Positions 1-8,375 of a DNA stretch of 11,771 bases are shown here, one piece after another. Origin of the DNA: Glaciimonas sp. (lineage in GTDB: Bacteria > Pseudomonadota > Gammaproteobacteria > Burkholderiales > Burkholderiaceae); the NCBI GenBank assembly GCA_014377145.1, contig JACMQE010000331.1:1-11771 (forward strand), given 5' to 3'. The position numbers and the translations under genes are program-made. A model generated the notes under the pieces. That model saw nothing but the letters and a program-made list of their open reading frames with translations. It was not told where the DNA came from and ran no database searches. Position 1 is the first letter of the stretch; each line of letters starts with the position of its first letter.

Positions 1-915
1 AATATGGAATTTATCCAGTTTCATCCTACTTGTTTGTATCATCCTTATGCCAAGTCATTTTTGATTACGGAAGCGATCCGTGGCGAAGGTGGCTTACTGA
101 AGCTACCCGATACCGAAGGGGAAGACGCTGGCAAACGCTTCATGCCGGATCATGATGACCGTGAAGAACTAGCTCCGCGCGACATTGTTGCCCGTGCAAT
201 TGACTTCGAGATGAAAAAGCGCGGCCTAGATCACGTCGATTTGGATATCAGTCACAAATCGCCTGAATTTTTAAAAGAACATTTCCCGACAATTTATGCC
301 CGCTGCCTAGCACTCGGCATCGACATTACTACGCAGCCAATTCCAGTCGTCCCAGCGGTGCATTTTACCTGCGGCGGCGTGGTAACGGACCTAAGTGGCC
401 GTACCGATCTGCCCGGTCTATACGCAGTTGGCGAGACGGCTTACACCGGCTTACACGGTGCGAATCGACTGGCTAGTAACTCACTGCTTGAATGCGTCGT
501 GATTGGTCGGGCCACTGCCAAATATATTGAGCAGCAACCTAAATCTAAAGCTCTTCCGCTTCCTGCCTGGGATGAAAGCCGTGTTATTGATGCTGATGAA
601 GAGGTCGTGATCGCCCATAACTGGGATGAGTTACGCCGCTTCATGTGGAATTATGTCGGAATCGTTCGCACCAACAAACGCTTAGAACGGGCGCAGCATC
701 GGATCAGATTGTTAAAAGAAGAAATCGATGAATATTACGCGCATTTCCGGATCAGTCGGGATTTGCTGGAACTGCGTAACTTGGTGCAAGTGGCATCGCT
801 AATTGTTGAAAGTGCGTTGTCACGACGCGAAAGTCGTGGGCTGCATTATAGTCAGGATTATCCTGAGACGTTGGCTAAGGCATTGCCGACTGTGTTGACA
901 CCTGAACGACGTTGA
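1..915 (+). CDS. nadB: L-aspartate oxidase, C-terminal part (5' end outside window)
   Basis: Flavoenzyme that oxidises L-aspartate to iminoaspartate, the first step of de novo NAD synthesis; NadA uses the product. The frame is open from base 1, so the gene starts upstream and the N-terminal FAD-binding Rossmann region is missing. About 304 codons remain of a family that is usually about 530-540 residues. Counting from the Met codon at base 4, visible family motifs are QFHPT (residues 5-9), RGEGG (26-30), [13 protein letters not shown] (55-67, with the substrate-binding Arg at 59), HFTCGG (120-125, with the conserved His at 120) and [15 protein letters not shown] (149-163). The end is the helical C-terminal domain typical of the succinate dehydrogenase/aspartate oxidase flavoprotein family; succinate dehydrogenase itself is less likely given the [15 protein letters not shown] form and the nadA/nadC neighbours. 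It stops at TGA 913-915 and converges on nadC. No disruption is seen. Confidence 0.96.
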   Translation, partial: NMEFIQFHPTCLYHPYAKSFLITEAIRGEGGLLKLPDTEGEDAGKRFMPDHDDREELAPRDIVARAIDFEMKKRGLDHVDLDISHKSPEFLKEHFPTIYARCLALGIDITTQPIPVVPAVHFTCGGVVTDLSGRTDLPGLYAVGETAYTGLHGANRLASNSLLECVVIGRATAKYIEQQPKSKALPLPAWDESRVIDADEEVVIAHNWDELRRFMWNYVGIVRTNKRLERAQHRIRLLKEEIDEYYAHFRISRDLLELRNLVQVASLIVESALSRRESRGLHYSQDYPETLAKALPTVLTPERR

Positions 916-940
916 TGGTAGTTTGCTTTTTGGCTGTGGG

Positions 941-990
941 TCATTGAACCGGATATTGCTCGATGCATGGAGCAATATCCGGTTCAATGA
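941..990. terminator. Long perfect hairpin between convergent nadB and nadC
   Basis: The arms at 941-961 and 970-990 are exact reverse complements (21 bp) around an 8-base loop that contains ATGCAT. It lies 25 bases after the nadB stop and 10 bases before the nadC stop, where a shared bidirectional terminator would be expected. Neither side has a run of T after the stem, so it is not a classical Rho-independent terminator. It could stop polymerase through stem strength, protect 3' ends from exonucleases, or be a dispersed palindromic repeat. The inverted repeat is seen directly; the function is inferred. Confidence 0.6.
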
Positions 991-1000
991 TAAGCAACTT

Positions 1001-1891
1001 CTACTCCACAACTCTCAAAGAATAATCCACCGCCCGAATATCCTTAGTCAAACTACCAATCGAAATCCGGTCAACGCCCGTCTCTGCAATAGCCCGTACA
1101 GTCGTCATATTAATGCCGCCCGAAGCCTCCAATAGCGCCCTACCCTCGGTCAGACTAACTGCATCCCGCATGGCACCAAGACTGAAATTATCAAGCAATA
1201 CCGAAGTTGCACCTGCCGTCAGTGCCTCATCGAGTTCACCTAGGCCCTCTACCTCTACTTGAATAGTGACGCTCGCATTCAAGCTTAGGGCAGCGCGCAT
1301 AGCAGCACTAATGCCACCAGCCGCAGCAATATGATTTTCTTTAATCAGAATGCCGTCATACAAGGCAAGTCGCTGATTGTGACCACCACCCACTCGTACC
1401 GCATATTTTTGTGCCAATCGCAAGCCCGGCAAGGTTTTCCGTGTATCGAGAATTTTAGCGTTCGTATCTGAGATCAAAGTAACGAAACTGCGCGTAGAAG
1501 TAGCTACACCGGATAATAATTGCAGAAAATTGAGCGCACTGCGTTCGGCAGTAAGCAAGCCACGGGCCGGCGCAAAAATGCTGCAAACAGCGCTATCGGC
1601 ACGCATCAAATCGCCCTCGGCATAATGCCAGTCAATCCGAATCCGACTATCCAACTGCTGCATCACTACCTCAAACCAAGGTGCACCGCAAAGAACCGCC
1701 TCTTCACGCAAAATGACACGTGCTTTAACCCTGGCATCGGTAGGTACCAACATGCCGGTAAAATCACCAATACCAACATCTTCGGCAATCGCCACATTGA
1801 TATTATTCTCAAAAGCATTTTGCAATGCTTCATCAAACGGTGCAAAACGGTTTTTTAATGTGCTGTTGATACTACTGATAAAAGAATTCAT
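1001..1891 (-). CDS. nadC: Nicotinate-nucleotide pyrophosphorylase (quinolinate phosphoribosyltransferase)
   Basis: Converts quinolinate and PRPP to nicotinate mononucleotide, CO2 and pyrophosphate, the third step of de novo NAD synthesis, in the cytosol. The protein has 296 residues, normal for the family. Visible motifs: [10 protein letters not shown] (37-46), [18 protein letters not shown] (114-131), TRKTLPGLR (150-158), the basic active-site segment [10 protein letters not shown] (171-180) with IKENH (183-187), VEVEG (212-216), LLDN (232-235) and EASGGI (255-260), the C-terminal phosphate-binding part of the barrel. The ATG overlaps the nadA stop as ATGA (1888-1891), so translation is probably coupled to nadA; the nearest Shine-Dalgarno-like bases (AGGA) are about 12 bases upstream and poorly placed, which fits coupling. 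No missing residues or frameshifts are seen. Confidence 0.97.
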   Translation of the reverse strand: MNSFISSINSTLKNRFAPFDEALQNAFENNINVAIAEDVGIGDFTGMLVPTDARVKARVILREEAVLCGAPWFEVVMQQLDSRIRIDWHYAEGDLMRADSAVCSIFAPARGLLTAERSALNFLQLLSGVATSTRSFVTLISDTNAKILDTRKTLPGLRLAQKYAVRVGGGHNQRLALYDGILIKENHIAAAGGISAAMRAALSLNASVTIQVEVEGLGELDEALTAGATSVLLDNFSLGAMRDAVSLTEGRALLEASGGINMTTVRAIAETGVDRISIGSLTKDIRAVDYSLRVVE

Positions 1892-2985
1892 GCAGGACCG
1901 ATTCCTGAAAATAATGTTTGTTCTTGCGCCAGGTCAATGGACGGACGGGTATTCGCCTTGCGCTCAGCTGCAAAATCAAGCATACGATCAATACAGACCA
2001 CGGCCTTGCGGCTAGTTTCTGCGTCAACGTGAATTTCATTGGAATCTGACTTTAGCACATCAGCCAGATTCTGCAAACCGTTCATCGCCATCCATGGGCA
2101 ATGTGCACAACTCTTACAGGTGGCACTATTGCCGGCAGTCGGCGCATCGATGAAGCGTTTACCGGGCGCAGCCATGCGCATTTTGTGCAAAATTCCATTG
2201 TCGGTAGCCACGATAAATTCATCGACATCCAAGGTCTGCGCAGCGGCGATCAATTGAGAAGTAGAGCCAACGACATCAGCCTGAGCAACCACATCCTGCG
2301 GTGATTCTGGATGGGCTAAAACCTTAGCACCAGGATGCTCTCGGCGTAGCAATGCCAGTTCAAAACCTTTGAACTCGTCATGCACCAGACAAGACGCTTG
2401 CCACAGCAACATATCTGCGCCGGTCTTTTTCTGAATATATCCACCCAAATGCTTATCCGGTGCCCAAAGAATCTTTTTTCCCTGCGCGTGCAAATGGGCG
2501 ACGATATCCAGTCCAATTGATGATGTCACCATCCACTCAGCACGGGCCTTCACAGCGGCACTGGTGTTCGCGTAGACCACTACCGTACGGTCCGGATGGG
2601 CATCACAAAAGGCACTAAATTCATCTGCGGGACAGCCCAAATCCAATGAACAGGTTGCATCCAGATCAGGCATCAATACGCGTTTAAACGGGCTAAGGAT
2701 TTTGGATGTTTCACCCATAAACTTGACCCCAGCTACGACTAATGTTTGAGCTGGATGATCTCGACCGAAACGGGCCATTTCTAGCGAATCAGAAACGCAA
2801 CCGCCGGTTTCTTCCGCCAAATCCTGTAAATCGGCATCGACATAATAATGCGCGACCAGAACCGCTTGTTTTTCTATAAGCAAGCGTTTAATCCGCACTT
2901 TCAAAGCCGTTTTTTCCTCATGTGAAGGTGGGGGGGGGGCAACACGTGCCCAAGCTTGCGCAGTAGAGCTGCAGCCTTGTGCCAT
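1888..2985 (-). CDS. nadA: Quinolinate synthase (4Fe-4S enzyme)
   Basis: Condenses iminoaspartate with dihydroxyacetone phosphate to quinolinate using an oxygen-sensitive [4Fe-4S] cluster. It has 365 residues and is of the long form. Motifs: [15 protein letters not shown] (45-59), [11 protein letters not shown] (61-71), [16 protein letters not shown] (84-99), ATCSLDLGC (110-118), DKHLGGYIQ (177-185), SCLVHDEF (198-205), HPESP (225-229), [10 protein letters not shown] (260-269) and [10 protein letters not shown] (290-299). Cys112, Cys199 and one of Cys290/293/296 fit the three cluster ligands. The first gene of a two-gene operon, it overlaps nadC by 4 bases. ATG 2985-2983 is the first usual start; the frame stays open upstream to a stop at 3130-3132 with no ATG, GTG or TTG, and encodes VEFERPQ just before the ATG, which looks like native NadA N-terminus. 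The true start is therefore somewhat uncertain. Residues 16-20 (APPPP) include a run of ten C. Confidence 0.97.
   Translation of the reverse strand: MAQGCSSTAQAWARVAPPPPSHEEKTALKVRIKRLLIEKQAVLVAHYYVDADLQDLAEETGGCVSDSLEMARFGRDHPAQTLVVAGVKFMGETSKILSPFKRVLMPDLDATCSLDLGCPADEFSAFCDAHPDRTVVVYANTSAAVKARAEWMVTSSIGLDIVAHLHAQGKKILWAPDKHLGGYIQKKTGADMLLWQASCLVHDEFKGFELALLRREHPGAKVLAHPESPQDVVAQADVVGSTSQLIAAAQTLDVDEFIVATDNGILHKMRMAAPGKRFIDAPTAGNSATCKSCAHCPWMAMNGLQNLADVLKSDSNEIHVDAETSRKAVVCIDRMLDFAAERKANTRPSIDLAQEQTLFSGIGPA
2930..2939. repeat. Ten-base G/C homopolymer in the nadA 5' coding region
   Basis: A run of ten G on the plus strand reads as ten C in nadA codons 16-19 (Ala and Pro codons). Tracts of this length slip during replication and are the usual substrate of phase variation. 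A one- or two-base change would shift nadA out of frame upstream of every catalytic motif. Confidence 0.95.
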
Positions 2986-3034
2986 TTGCGGGCGCTCGAA
3001 TTCTACGGTTTTAATTAGTTGAGATGGGATGACG

Positions 3035-3065
3035 ATAATGAACCTGCTATCTATTGAGAGGTCAA
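3035..3065 (-). promoter_or_regulatory. Possible nadA-nadC promoter
   Basis: On the minus strand, TTGACC (3065-3060) is followed 19 bases later by CATTAT (3040-3035), about 50 bases before the nadA ATG. The -35 box is close to consensus, but the -10 box is weak and the spacing is longer than the usual 16-18. This is a guess from motif resemblance only. Confidence 0.25.
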
Positions 3066-3224
3066 AATAGGAAATTAAATAAAACCCGAAAAACCGCGTC
3101 TCAGTCTCAGACAGAAAGCGGAGGTAATTTTACTGCCATCGCTGAATCGTGGCTGCAATATTAAATTATTTCTACCAAGAAAGATCTGCTGTACTATTAT
3201 TTCACCGCAATTTATAAAGGACAA

Positions 3225-3257
3225 TAAAAAAGCGCACCACATAATGCTTAGTGCGCT
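3225..3257 (-). terminator. Rho-independent terminator after the ABC-F gene
   Basis: On the minus strand, AGCGCAC (3257-3251) pairs with GTGCGCT (3237-3231) across a 13-base loop and is followed at once by TTTTTATTGT. The 7-bp GC-rich stem with a U tract, 60 bases past the stop of the upstream gene, is a textbook layout. It isolates the ABC-F transcript from nadA-nadC. Confidence 0.85.
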
Positions 3258-3317
3258 AGCGTTGCTTGTTACCGTTCTTCGTTAATGTTGCCCCTTACTT
3301 CAGCAAATACTGCCTTC

Positions 3318-4919
3318 TTATTCGATACCCTGACTACTAAGGTAATCTTCGTAGTTGCCCCGAAAATCAATAATTTCATTCTCTTTCACTTCTAGAATGC
3401 GGGTTGCTAGCGATGATACGAATTCACGGTCATGCGAAACAAAAATCAGCGTGCCAGCATATTTATCAAGCGCAATATTAAGCGATTCGATTGAATCCAT
3501 GTCCATATGGTTGGTTGGCTCATCCATCAACAAAATATTATGGCGCCCCAACATCAGCTTGCCATAAGTCATACGGCCTTTTTCACCACCAGACAACACT
3601 TTTACTGATTTTTTGACGTCATCACCACTGAATAACAGGCGGCCCAGAATCGAACGTACTGCCTGATCGTCGTCACCTTCTTGTGTCCAGGCACCCATCC
3701 AGTCAGTCAATGTGATGTCAAAGGCGAAATTTTCAGTAGGGTCTTGCGGCATATACCCGACGTTGGCGTTTTCTGCCCACTTTACCAAACCAGTATCCGG
3801 CTCAAGCTTACAAATGTCGTTACCGCCGATGCTACGCAATAATGTCGTTTTACCTGCACCATTGGCACCGATGATTGCAATGCGCTCGCCCGCTTCAACC
3901 ATGATGCTGAAAGATTTAAACAAAGCACGGTCATAAGTCTTACCAATACCTTGAATATCCACCGCGAGACGATGTAATTTCTTCTCACCATCGAAACGAA
4001 TGAAGGGATTGGCCCGACTAGAAGGTTTAAGGTCTTCAACCTTGATCTTTTCAATTTGCTTGGCACGTGACGTAGCCTGCCGCGCCTTTGATTTGTTCGC
4101 TGCAAAACGACGTATAAAGTCCTGCAATTCTGCAACCTTGTCCTTGGCCTTGGCATTGACTGACAACTGCTGGGCGCGCGCTTGCGTCGATGCCAACATA
4201 TATTCATCGTAATTGCCTGGGTAAACCTTCAATGTGCCGTAATCCATATCGGCCATGTGGGTGCACACCTGATTCAAAAAATGACGATCATGCGAAATAA
4301 TGATCATAGTCGAATTGCGCTGATTCAGCACATCCTCCAACCAGCGAATAGTGTTGATATCCAAGTTATTGGTTGGCTCATCCAGCAACAGAATGTCGGG
4401 ATTTGAAAACAGCGCCTGGGCCAGCAATACGCGCAGCTTCCATCCTGGCGCAACATTACTCATCGGACCTTTATGTTGGTCCAGAGCAACGCCGACCCCT
4501 AGCAGCAATTCTCCGGCACGCGATTCGGCGGTATAACCGTCGTATTCTGCGAATTTTGCCTCAAGCTCGGCAGCTTTCATATAATCGTCGTCGGTGGCTT
4601 CGGGATTGACGTAAATAGCGTCGCGCTCCGCCATCGCTGCCCACATCTCAGTGTGGCCCATCACCACAACGTCGAGCACGCGCATTTCTTCAAACGCGAA
4701 CTGATCCTGACGCAATTTACCCAAACGTTCATTCGGGTCCAGCATCACATTGCCGCCCGATGCTTCTAGGTCATTACCCAAAATTTTCATAAAAGTCGAC
4801 TTGCCACAACCGTTAGCACCAATCAGACCATAACGATTACCATCGCCGAATTTAACTGAAATGTTTTCAAACAACGGCTTCGCGCCGAACTGCATTGTAA
4901 TATTTGCGGTGGATAACAC
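3318..4919 (-). CDS. ybiT: ABC-F family ATPase, YbiT type
   Basis: Cytosolic protein with two ABC ATPase domains and no membrane segment. ABC-F proteins bind the ribosomal E site and act on stalled or slow translation; YbiT's exact role is less settled. It has 533 residues (E. coli YbiT about 530) and follows that protein closely from [20 protein letters not shown] onward. Domain 1: Walker [10 protein letters not shown] (34-42), a degenerate signature near SNVAPGWKL (154-162) as in YbiT, Walker [14 protein letters not shown] (175-187, catalytic Glu181) and the ISHDRHFL switch (208-215). The linker at about 240-310 is charged and rich in Lys/Arg, the interdomain region that contacts tRNA and rRNA. 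Domain 2: GANGAGKTT (351-359), LSGGEKGRM (442-450), [13 protein letters not shown] (461-473, Glu467) and VSHDREF. The start is GTG (4919-4917) with an AAAGG about 10 bases upstream. It is monocistronic, with its own terminator at 3225-3257. Confidence 0.96.
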   Translation of the reverse strand: MLSTANITMQFGAKPLFENISVKFGDGNRYGLIGANGCGKSTFMKILGNDLEASGGNVMLDPNERLGKLRQDQFAFEEMRVLDVVVMGHTEMWAAMAERDAIYVNPEATDDDYMKAAELEAKFAEYDGYTAESRAGELLLGVGVALDQHKGPMSNVAPGWKLRVLLAQALFSNPDILLLDEPTNNLDINTIRWLEDVLNQRNSTMIIISHDRHFLNQVCTHMADMDYGTLKVYPGNYDEYMLASTQARAQQLSVNAKAKDKVAELQDFIRRFAANKSKARQATSRAKQIEKIKVEDLKPSSRANPFIRFDGEKKLHRLAVDIQGIGKTYDRALFKSFSIMVEAGERIAIIGANGAGKTTLLRSIGGNDICKLEPDTGLVKWAENANVGYMPQDPTENFAFDITLTDWMGAWTQEGDDDQAVRSILGRLLFSGDDVKKSVKVLSGGEKGRMTYGKLMLGRHNILLMDEPTNHMDMDSIESLNIALDKYAGTLIFVSHDREFVSSLATRILEVKENEIIDFRGNYEDYLSSQGIE

Positions 4920-5250
4920 GGAAAAAAGCCTTTAAAACAATGTGGAATAGCGAGATATTTTACCAGAGCGTATTAATTCCTGACTATCTGATGCCGGAGA
5001 TGGGTCTATTTCCGACTAGATTTCGTCAAAAAATAACGATTACTAGTTTTTAATAAAATTTTTACGCGACTTACGCTACATATTTGCATATATTAATTGC
5101 GAGCACCGCTGCATGGATTGGAAGCACCCGCAGTACTCGGCACTGCGATGACGACCATGGAATGGGCATCCAAAAACTGATACGCAACAGCATGTTTTCG
5201 GCTCGTTCGTGGTCAAACTGTATTACTGAAGATGCATTCATACATCACCG
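4920..5250. other. Intergenic stretch between ldcA and the ABC-F gene
   Basis: About 330 bases. Apart from the candidate promoter near 4957-4986 and an AT-rich block at about 5030-5065, I see no gene, tRNA or clear terminator for ldcA. Short open frames here give no recognisable protein. Confidence 0.5.
4957..4986 (-). promoter_or_regulatory. Possible promoter of the ABC-F gene
   Basis: On the minus strand, TAGTCA (4986-4981), an 18-base spacer and TAAAAT (4962-4957) lie about 40 bases before the GTG start. The -10 matches consensus at five of six positions and the -35 at four of six. Position and spacing suit a sigma-70 type promoter. Confidence 0.4.
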
Positions 5251-6207
5251 TCAGTGCAGTATGAGCGCGCTATTGATGATAAGATGAAAACCTGCCGTCC
5301 CTGAGATTAACTTTGCGTGACTACCGACAGGAAGTGTCACCTTGTCACGAATGTGGCCAAACGGCAAGCCCGTCAGAATCGGCACGGCAACGTGTGCACG
5401 CAGGTACGCCACCATCGCGTCGAAGTCATAGCCATTATCGTGCTCGGCTAGGCGATACTGAGAAAAATGACCCAGCACAATCGCCTGTTGACGGCTCAGA
5501 ATCCCGGCATATTGCAGCTGTAGCAACATACGTTCAATGCGATAGGGATGCTCGCCAATATCTTCGAGAAACAAAATGCCATCTTCAACATTGGGCAAAT
5601 GGGATGTACCAATCAAGTGATTAATCATCGCCAGGTTTCCACCCCACAACATGCCGCTTACATTAAGTTCAGGATTGCCATTTACACTCACCTGCAAGGT
5701 TTGCTCTAGCTGATGCAGACATTGCCAAAAATGGGACATCGTAAACGCGCTCAATGTCTCGTCACCAAAGTCACTGCACAGCATCGGCCCGGCAAAACTC
5801 TGCAAGTTGGTTTGTGCCAGCAATGCCAGATGAAATGCAGTGAAATCGCTATGTCCAACGAATAGCTTTTTGCTCGCTGCAATACGTCGGAAATCCAAGA
5901 GCGGCAACAAGCGAGACATCCCATAGCTACCCCGAAGTGCCATCACGATCTGCACTTGTGGATTGTCAATCGCCTCATAAATCTGCGCTACCCGCTCAGC
6001 ATCTGTGCCACCAAAACGCTCATATTTCTGTGCCGCATCGTAATAGTTATAGACGACGCAATTCTGTTTTTGCAGCGCAAGAATGCCACGCGCCAAGACT
6101 AGCTCGTCCAATGGATAACCACCGGGTGCAATCAACGCTACGCCAATTTTTTTTATAAGCGAAGGTGCTTGCATATCGGCGTATACATTACGCATTTTTT
6201 GATCCAC
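5251..6207 (-). CDS. ldcA: LD-carboxypeptidase (peptidase family S66)
   Basis: Cytosolic serine peptidase that removes the terminal D-alanine from tetrapeptides during murein recycling. The same family includes MccF, which cleaves microcin C; the location next to housekeeping genes favours LdcA. It has 318 residues, close to the usual 300-310. The catalytic triad is visible: Ser120 in VGHSDFTAF (117-125), Glu215 in FLEDIGE (213-219) and His285 in PFGHIRDK (282-289). The N-terminal part has VALIAPGGYP (23-32) and ALRGSYGMSRLLP (90-102), also typical. The start is GTG 6207-6205, preceded by CTGAGG seven bases upstream (6220-6215); in-frame ATGs at codons 5 and 12 lack such a site, so GTG is preferred. 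It is the last gene of the queE-queD-tadA-ldcA strand cluster, 48 bases after tadA. Confidence 0.94.
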   Translation of the reverse strand: MDQKMRNVYADMQAPSLIKKIGVALIAPGGYPLDELVLARGILALQKQNCVVYNYYDAAQKYERFGGTDAERVAQIYEAIDNPQVQIVMALRGSYGMSRLLPLLDFRRIAASKKLFVGHSDFTAFHLALLAQTNLQSFAGPMLCSDFGDETLSAFTMSHFWQCLHQLEQTLQVSVNGNPELNVSGMLWGGNLAMINHLIGTSHLPNVEDGILFLEDIGEHPYRIERMLLQLQYAGILSRQQAIVLGHFSQYRLAEHDNGYDFDAMVAYLRAHVAVPILTGLPFGHIRDKVTLPVGSHAKLISGTAGFHLIINSALILH

Positions 6208-6214
6208 TGAAACG

Positions 6215-6220
6215 CCTCAG
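6215..6220 (-). promoter_or_regulatory. Ribosome binding site that fixes the ldcA GTG start
   Basis: CTGAGG on the minus strand, seven bases before GTG 6207-6205. It is the only good Shine-Dalgarno match near the possible ldcA starts and decides for GTG over the two downstream ATG codons. Confidence 0.65.
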
Positions 6221-6255
6221 GTCATGATGATTTATAGTAAGCAGTTTCTGCAAAA

Positions 6256-6762
6256 TCAGACTACTTGTTGTTGGCCCAACGTCAGCCGGCGCTCTACGAA
6301 AAATTGTTTAAGTAGTGTCCCACATTCTTCGGCTAACACACCACCAAATAACGCTGTGTGATGATTAAGCTTTTCTTGCTCAAACAAATTAAGCACCGAG
6401 CCACCAGCACCAGTTTTAGGATCGCTGGCACCATATACCACCCGTGCCAAGCGTGCATGCATCATCGCCCCGGCGCACATCACACAAGGTTCTAGCGTGA
6501 CATACAATTCGCAACCCGGCAGACGGTAATTGCCCAGCAGCTCAGCGGCAGCTCTCAACGCCATGATTTCCGCGTGTGCGGTTGGATCGTGCTGACCTAT
6601 CGGCTGATTAAAACCGGTCGCAATGACTACGCCATCCCTCGCCACCAGTGCGCCCACAGGCACCTCACCGAACGTCCAGGCATTGTGCGCCTGAGCAATC
6701 GCTTGCTGCATATAAATGGCATCAAGTGCAATGGAGTCGAGGGGATAAACTAGATTAGTCAT
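6256..6762 (-). CDS. tadA: tRNA-specific adenosine deaminase
   Basis: Deaminates the wobble adenosine (A34) of tRNA-Arg(ACG) to inosine, a zinc-dependent and usually essential reaction. It has 168 residues, typical for the bacterial enzyme. The cytidine-deaminase-fold signature is complete: HAE (His63, catalytic Glu65) and PCVMCAGA (92-99; Cys93 and Cys96 bind zinc). Supporting motifs are EVPVGALV (33-40), GFNQPIGQHDPTAHAE (50-65) and YGASDPKTGAGGS (110-122). The N-terminus has about 15 extra residues ahead of the conserved YMQQAIAQA helix, so a later start cannot be excluded, although no in-frame ATG is well placed before Met18; ATG 6762-6760 is kept. No clear Shine-Dalgarno sequence precedes it. 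It sits 67 bases after queD and 48 before ldcA. Confidence 0.96.
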   Translation of the reverse strand: MTNLVYPLDSIALDAIYMQQAIAQAHNAWTFGEVPVGALVARDGVVIATGFNQPIGQHDPTAHAEIMALRAAAELLGNYRLPGCELYVTLEPCVMCAGAMMHARLARVVYGASDPKTGAGGSVLNLFEQEKLNHHTALFGGVLAEECGTLLKQFFVERRLTLGQQQVV

Positions 6763-6829
6763 ACGTGAAAAATGCTTTATCTAAACGATGCGTTGTACGC
6801 AAAAAGTTTACAAGGTTGCCCATGAACGA

Positions 6830-7279
6830 TCAACGATCTTCGGAAATCTCTGCCCAACAATTCGGGGTTTCGTGCAATACCAGTTTTTGCAAATGCAACC
6901 CTGTACCGTAATGATCTTTATAGGCACCTTTGAGGATATCATAGGCGACCCGGGCCAGATTTTCAACGGTCGGAATACGATCAATTACCACTGTTTTGTG
7001 GTCTGGCAAGGTGGACAGAAAGGCACGCACGATCGTATCTTTTTCGTACACCAAAAATGCGTGATCCCAGACATCCACCAAATGCTGCTTCGCCAGCGTC
7101 TTAATATCCAAAAAATCCATGATCATGCCGTTATCGGAACTGCCCTCAATCTCAATGATGGCTCCCACTAACGTAATTTCGAGCGTATAGCGATGTCCAT
7201 GCAAATTACGACATTGACTTTTGTGATCGAGAATTCGATGTCCTGCATCGAATTCTAGTTTGCGGGTGATGGTTAACAT
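6830..7279 (-). CDS. queD: 6-carboxytetrahydropterin synthase
   Basis: Second step of queuosine/7-deazaguanine synthesis: converts dihydroneopterin triphosphate to 6-carboxy-5,6,7,8-tetrahydropterin, the substrate of QueE. It is a zinc enzyme of the T-fold family. With the chosen start it has 149 residues. Zinc ligands are His14 (FDAGH), His27 and His29 (NLHGHRY); the catalytic Cys23 lies in SQCRNLHGH; His73 in WDHAFLV and Glu137 in HETPNCWAE complete the active site. MDFLDIK, IDRIPTVENLA and ETPNCWAE are family blocks. I chose ATG 7279-7277 because the conserved family start (MLTITRKLEFDAGH) begins there. An in-frame GTG ten codons upstream (7309-7307) has a purine-rich leader and would add MPSIIYVDLI; it lies in a possible hairpin arm. 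Same strand as queE, 104 bases downstream of it. Confidence 0.95.
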   Translation of the reverse strand: MLTITRKLEFDAGHRILDHKSQCRNLHGHRYTLEITLVGAIIEIEGSSDNGMIMDFLDIKTLAKQHLVDVWDHAFLVYEKDTIVRAFLSTLPDHKTVVIDRIPTVENLARVAYDILKGAYKDHYGTGLHLQKLVLHETPNCWAEISEDR

Positions 7280-7306
7280 AATCAGGTCTACATAAATGAT
7301 CGAAGG

Positions 7307-7365
7307 CACCTCTCAAAAAACGCGTTTTATCGAAGATAAAATCACGTAACGGGTGCAAAGAGGTG
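7307..7365 (-). promoter_or_regulatory. Nested inverted repeats between queE and queD
   Basis: Outer arms CACCTCT (7307-7313) and AGAGGTG (7359-7365) pair over 7 bp. Inside, TTTTATC (7325-7331) and GATAAAA (7335-7341) form a tight 7-bp hairpin with a three-base loop, and AAAACGCGTTTT (7317-7328) is itself a palindrome, so folds compete. On the minus strand the inner hairpin is followed by CGCG and a run of six T, terminator-like but with an AT-rich stem. It could be a weak terminator, processing site or leader that controls queD. No known riboswitch motif is recognised. Confidence 0.35.
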
Positions 7366-7383
7366 GCGTAAAAAGATAAGGAA

Positions 7384-8019
7384 TTACGGTATTTGTAAAA
7401 GTTTGTGGGTCTGCAGGCTTAACTTCCACTTTGGATTACGCTTGCAGGTTTCAATGGCACGGTTCAGATTATCTGCCAGCAATAACCCATCCATCGCCTG
7501 TAAATAGAAATGATCGAAATCAAGTGCTTCATATATTCCCAACGATTGTCCAAGTTGTGGAATCACGACTTTTAACTCATTGCCCTTGCGTACTTTAAGC
7601 ACAGAACCCATTTTTGGGCTGACGCATATCCAATCTATGCCTACTGGCACGTCAATCGTACCATTGGTTTCAATCGCAATTTCAAAACCTGCCGCGTGCA
7701 GGGGGGCGATTAACGCGGCATCCAGTTGTAGCAGCGGTTCTCCACCCGTGAAGACGACAAATTTACTATTCGGATAAGTAGTCGGCCATAACGTATTGAT
7801 CCTTTCGGCCAGCGCATCGGCGTTCTTAAACTTGCCTCCACCTTCACCATCGGTACCGGCAAAGTCAGTATCACAAAACTGACAAATCGCTTTGCTGCGA
7901 TCTTCTTCACGTCCGGTCCAGAGATTGCAGCCGCTAAAACGACAAAATACCGCTGGGCGCCCGGCATGTGTACCTTCGCCCTGAAGCGTATAAAAAATTT
8001 CTTTAATACTGTAGGTCAC
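7384..8019 (-). CDS. queE: 7-carboxy-7-deazaguanine synthase (radical SAM)
   Basis: Radical SAM enzyme that contracts 6-carboxytetrahydropterin to 7-carboxy-7-deazaguanine in queuosine synthesis, acting after QueD. It has 211 residues. The cluster motif has the family-specific wide spacing: Cys31 in FSGCNLW, then Cys46 and Cys49 in CQFCDTDF, that is CX14CX2C rather than CX3CX2C. Other blocks: EIFYTLQGEGTHAGRPAVFCRFSGC at the N-terminus (substrate and cluster region), FTGGEPLLQ (89-97, SAM binding GGEP), ETNGT (117-121), VSPK and LQTHKLL near the C-terminus. The start is GTG 8019-8017, which matches the conserved MTYSIKEIFYTLQGEG start and has GAGAAG a few bases upstream (8029-8024). It heads the minus-strand cluster; queC, often adjacent, is not in the window. 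Confidence 0.96.
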   Translation of the reverse strand: MTYSIKEIFYTLQGEGTHAGRPAVFCRFSGCNLWTGREEDRSKAICQFCDTDFAGTDGEGGGKFKNADALAERINTLWPTTYPNSKFVVFTGGEPLLQLDAALIAPLHAAGFEIAIETNGTIDVPVGIDWICVSPKMGSVLKVRKGNELKVVIPQLGQSLGIYEALDFDHFYLQAMDGLLLADNLNRAIETCKRNPKWKLSLQTHKLLQIP

Positions 8020-8375
8020 GATGCTTCTCGCAGATGGCTGAAATAAGACTAGAAATAATGGGTGTCACTAAGGTCGTCCGTAATATTGTTGTTTGCACGC
8101 TTCGAAGTTGAATAAATCGCGACTGTCATTAAATCTGGCGATCATATATTTTCTAATACGGGCTGACTTTCCAGACTAGACGCTACCAGTGAAGAAATGC
8201 AGCGCCTGCTGACGCCGCGCCTTATTTATGAAATACGTAAAACAAACTGTAGTAAAATAGACTTACGGCGAAGCGATAAAAAGTTATTTTTATTAAATTA
8301 ACGATAAGCAAATCCCACCAAAGTCACTATCTTAACGTACAAAGAGCTATCTCACGCAATGACAAACGGATAGCC
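8020..8375. other. Gene-free, AT-rich stretch upstream of queE
   Basis: About 350 bases. It must carry the queE promoter on the minus strand, but I see no convincing -35/-10 pair. A plus-strand open segment at about 8190-8300 yields no recognisable protein. No tRNA cloverleaf is apparent. This is where ordered housekeeping genes end and the decayed region begins. Confidence 0.5.

Noticed and set aside
3089..3121. Possible second minus-strand hairpin (CCGC/GCGG with a T run) upstream of nadA, plus repeated GTCTCA-like units
   Set aside because: Only 4 bp of stem with an unpaired 20-odd base interior; too weak to call a terminator or attenuator.
3782..4207. 141-codon minus-strand open frame inside the ABC-F gene
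   Set aside because: Out-of-phase shadow of the ABC-F coding sequence with no family resemblance.
6788..7171. 127-codon plus-strand open frame opposite queD
   Set aside because: Antisense shadow of queD, which is fully supported by motifs.
8050..8075. GGGTGTCACTAA resembling an IS256 tip at the left side of the decayed region
   Set aside because: Lacks the GAG start and further match to 11044-11063; not enough to call a second element end.
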